Assembly (NCBI RefSeq): GCF_029633865.1
Contig: NC_079219.1
Span: 17,881,963-17,945,962 of the forward strand
Direction of reading: 5' to 3'
Length of the DNA stretch: 64,000 nucleotides
DNA from: Lampris incognitus
Lineage: Eukaryota > Chordata > Actinopteri > Lampriformes > Lampridae
Part shown: piece by piece, positions 62,936 to 64,000 of the stretch
How positions within the stretch are numbered: the first letter of the stretch is position 1
How the letters are laid out: each line of letters starts with the position of its first letter
Translations under genes and position numbers: made by a program
Notes under the pieces: generated by a model
Told to the model about the DNA's origin: nothing
Seen by the model: the letters and a program-made list of their open reading frames with translations, nothing else
Database searches by the model: none

Positions 62936-64000
62936 TGCACTCTCTCTTTTTCATAGACAGCCAGTTCACATAGATCAGATAGTGTTTTCAACTCCTACTA
63001 GTTAACCTTTCAATCTCAAGCTTGTAAATGCTGCTGTCTGTAGAGATTTGGCAGGGGCGGCTTCAACATACAAGAAAAAAACACACTTTAGTACAACACT
63101 GTACTCACGAAGCCCGGCCTCTCCAAAACCCTGGAAAAGCACTTCTTAGTCAAAGTTGTATCTTCAGCATGGAAAGGCCTTCAGGAAATCCTTTTTTTCA
63201 GCCTTTGGGTTTCCAAAAACAAGAAAAGTACAGACTGCAGTAGAACATGGTACTTGCTAAGCCCGGCTGCTCGAAAAGACAGGAAAAGCAACTCACAGTT
63301 AAAGGTGTATCTTCAGTATGGAAAGGCTTTTAGGAAATGCTTTCTTAAGCTTTGGCACAACATATCAAAAAGGGTTAGTTGTGAAGAATGTGGGTGTCAA
63401 CCACAGTACCTGAAATGTGAAGCAGGCCTTCAATCATAGCAGGTAATATCACAGGCAGGGAAAGGTTGAACAAAGAAGATTCAAACAACTTCGTTCGAAA
63501 AGGCATATCTGGCTTTGCAGCAGGTGTGTGTGTGTGTGTGTGTGTGTTTGTGTTTTTTTCTTCTTTTTTTCTTAGCTCCAATTACGAGGTGGCTGGCCCT
63601 ACAATATTCTAGGACCTCTTGCTCGATCATCCAAGCCATACATCTTTGCTATCCTTGGTTCAGGCAAGTGATATTGTTACTGGAGTGAATGAAGTTGATG
63701 CCCTGGTAATGCCTCTCAACGAAAGATACATGACTGCTGCCTTTACTGAAAGGACAACAACACTGGAGACCGGATGATCACTTCGGTCACTTCTCTTCTT
63801 TCAGCGTTCTCCAATGACGAAAAGCTACACCAATTGTTATCCGTGTACGTCCTTGCCATCGATCGCTTTCTTTTATTTTTATTTTTTACTTTAATCCTTC
63901 CTCTGAATGCTGAGTTTCTTTTTTCTCTGGAGCATCAGAAACTTTTCTTTGATGCTTCTTCAGTTTTTCTACCATAGCTTCCAAACCAGGAAGCTGTCTG

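Larger units (their letters stand above)
39326..64000. repeat. Tandem array of tRNA-bearing units (about 1.72 kb each)
   Basis: Taking the tRNA-Ala gene as the unit end, units are: 39,326-42,493 (LINE inserted), 42,494-44,272, 44,273-45,996, 45,997-49,912 (long, with a 1.5-kb insertion), 49,913-51,631, 51,632-53,357, 53,358-55,085, 55,086-56,814, 56,815-58,544, 58,545-60,264, 60,265-62,642 (long) and 62,643 to the right edge. Core units are 1,719-1,730 bp. Each holds a tRNA-Ala gene (minus), a tRNA-Phe-like sequence (plus), two related modules of about 145 bp, a diverged tRNA-Ala relic (minus), a short GT tract and an AT-rich half. No protein-coding gene is recognised. The array continues past the window. 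Confidence 0.95.

Noticed and set aside
39326-64000. Regular repeat spacing as a possible CRISPR-like array
   Set aside because: The period is 1.7 kb, the repeats contain tRNA genes, and the genome is vertebrate.

Overview
This is nuclear DNA of a ray-finned fish, probably a spiny-rayed (acanthomorph) teleost. Two host genes with vertebrate exon structure and GT-AG introns are recognisable, and the transposon fauna is typical of teleosts: RTE-clade LINEs, tRNA-derived V-SINE-type SINEs, hAT-type MITEs and Ty3/Gypsy elements. There are no bacterial features.

Region 1 (about 1-20,450) holds two divergently transcribed host genes. mrpl13 (mitochondrial ribosomal protein uL13m) is on the minus strand: five exons lie between 8,372 and 14,053, and the last exons are off the left edge. 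dscc1 (DCC1, the cohesion/CTF18-RFC subunit) is on the plus strand: nine exons between 14,468 and 20,003 give a complete 390-residue reading frame. Their start codons are 414 bp apart and probably share a promoter. The introns hold a tail-to-tail pair of RTE LINEs (576-3,703 plus; 3,885-8,141 minus, the second split by a 1.1-kb hAT-like element), a third truncated RTE copy nested in a SINE insertion, two further SINEs and another hAT-like element.

Region 2 (about 20,450-39,325) is a transposon graveyard. It contains a miniature RTE derivative, broken Ty3/Gypsy pieces with one LTR, a three-level nest (hAT in a foldback element in a MITE), a LINE ORF1 relic of the SGNH-hydrolase type with a solo LTR near it, and an 8.3-kb Ty3/Gypsy element (28,415-36,703) with two near-identical LTRs and a 4-bp target duplication. 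LINE, SINE and hAT scraps follow.

Region 3 (about 39,326 to the right edge) is a tandem array of a roughly 1.72-kb unit. Each unit carries a tRNA-Ala(AGC) gene on the minus strand, a tRNA-Phe(GAA)-like sequence about 240-300 bp away on the plus strand, and an older tRNA-Ala relic. Nine of eleven tRNA-Ala copies are identical over all 72 nt, while nearly all tRNA-Phe copies have decayed; one at 42,725 still folds fully. The core (49.9-60.3 kb) consists of very similar short units and the flanks of older, longer, more diverged units. This array is the most notable feature of the window.

All assignments come from reading the sequence and from memory of protein and repeat families. No database search was run.
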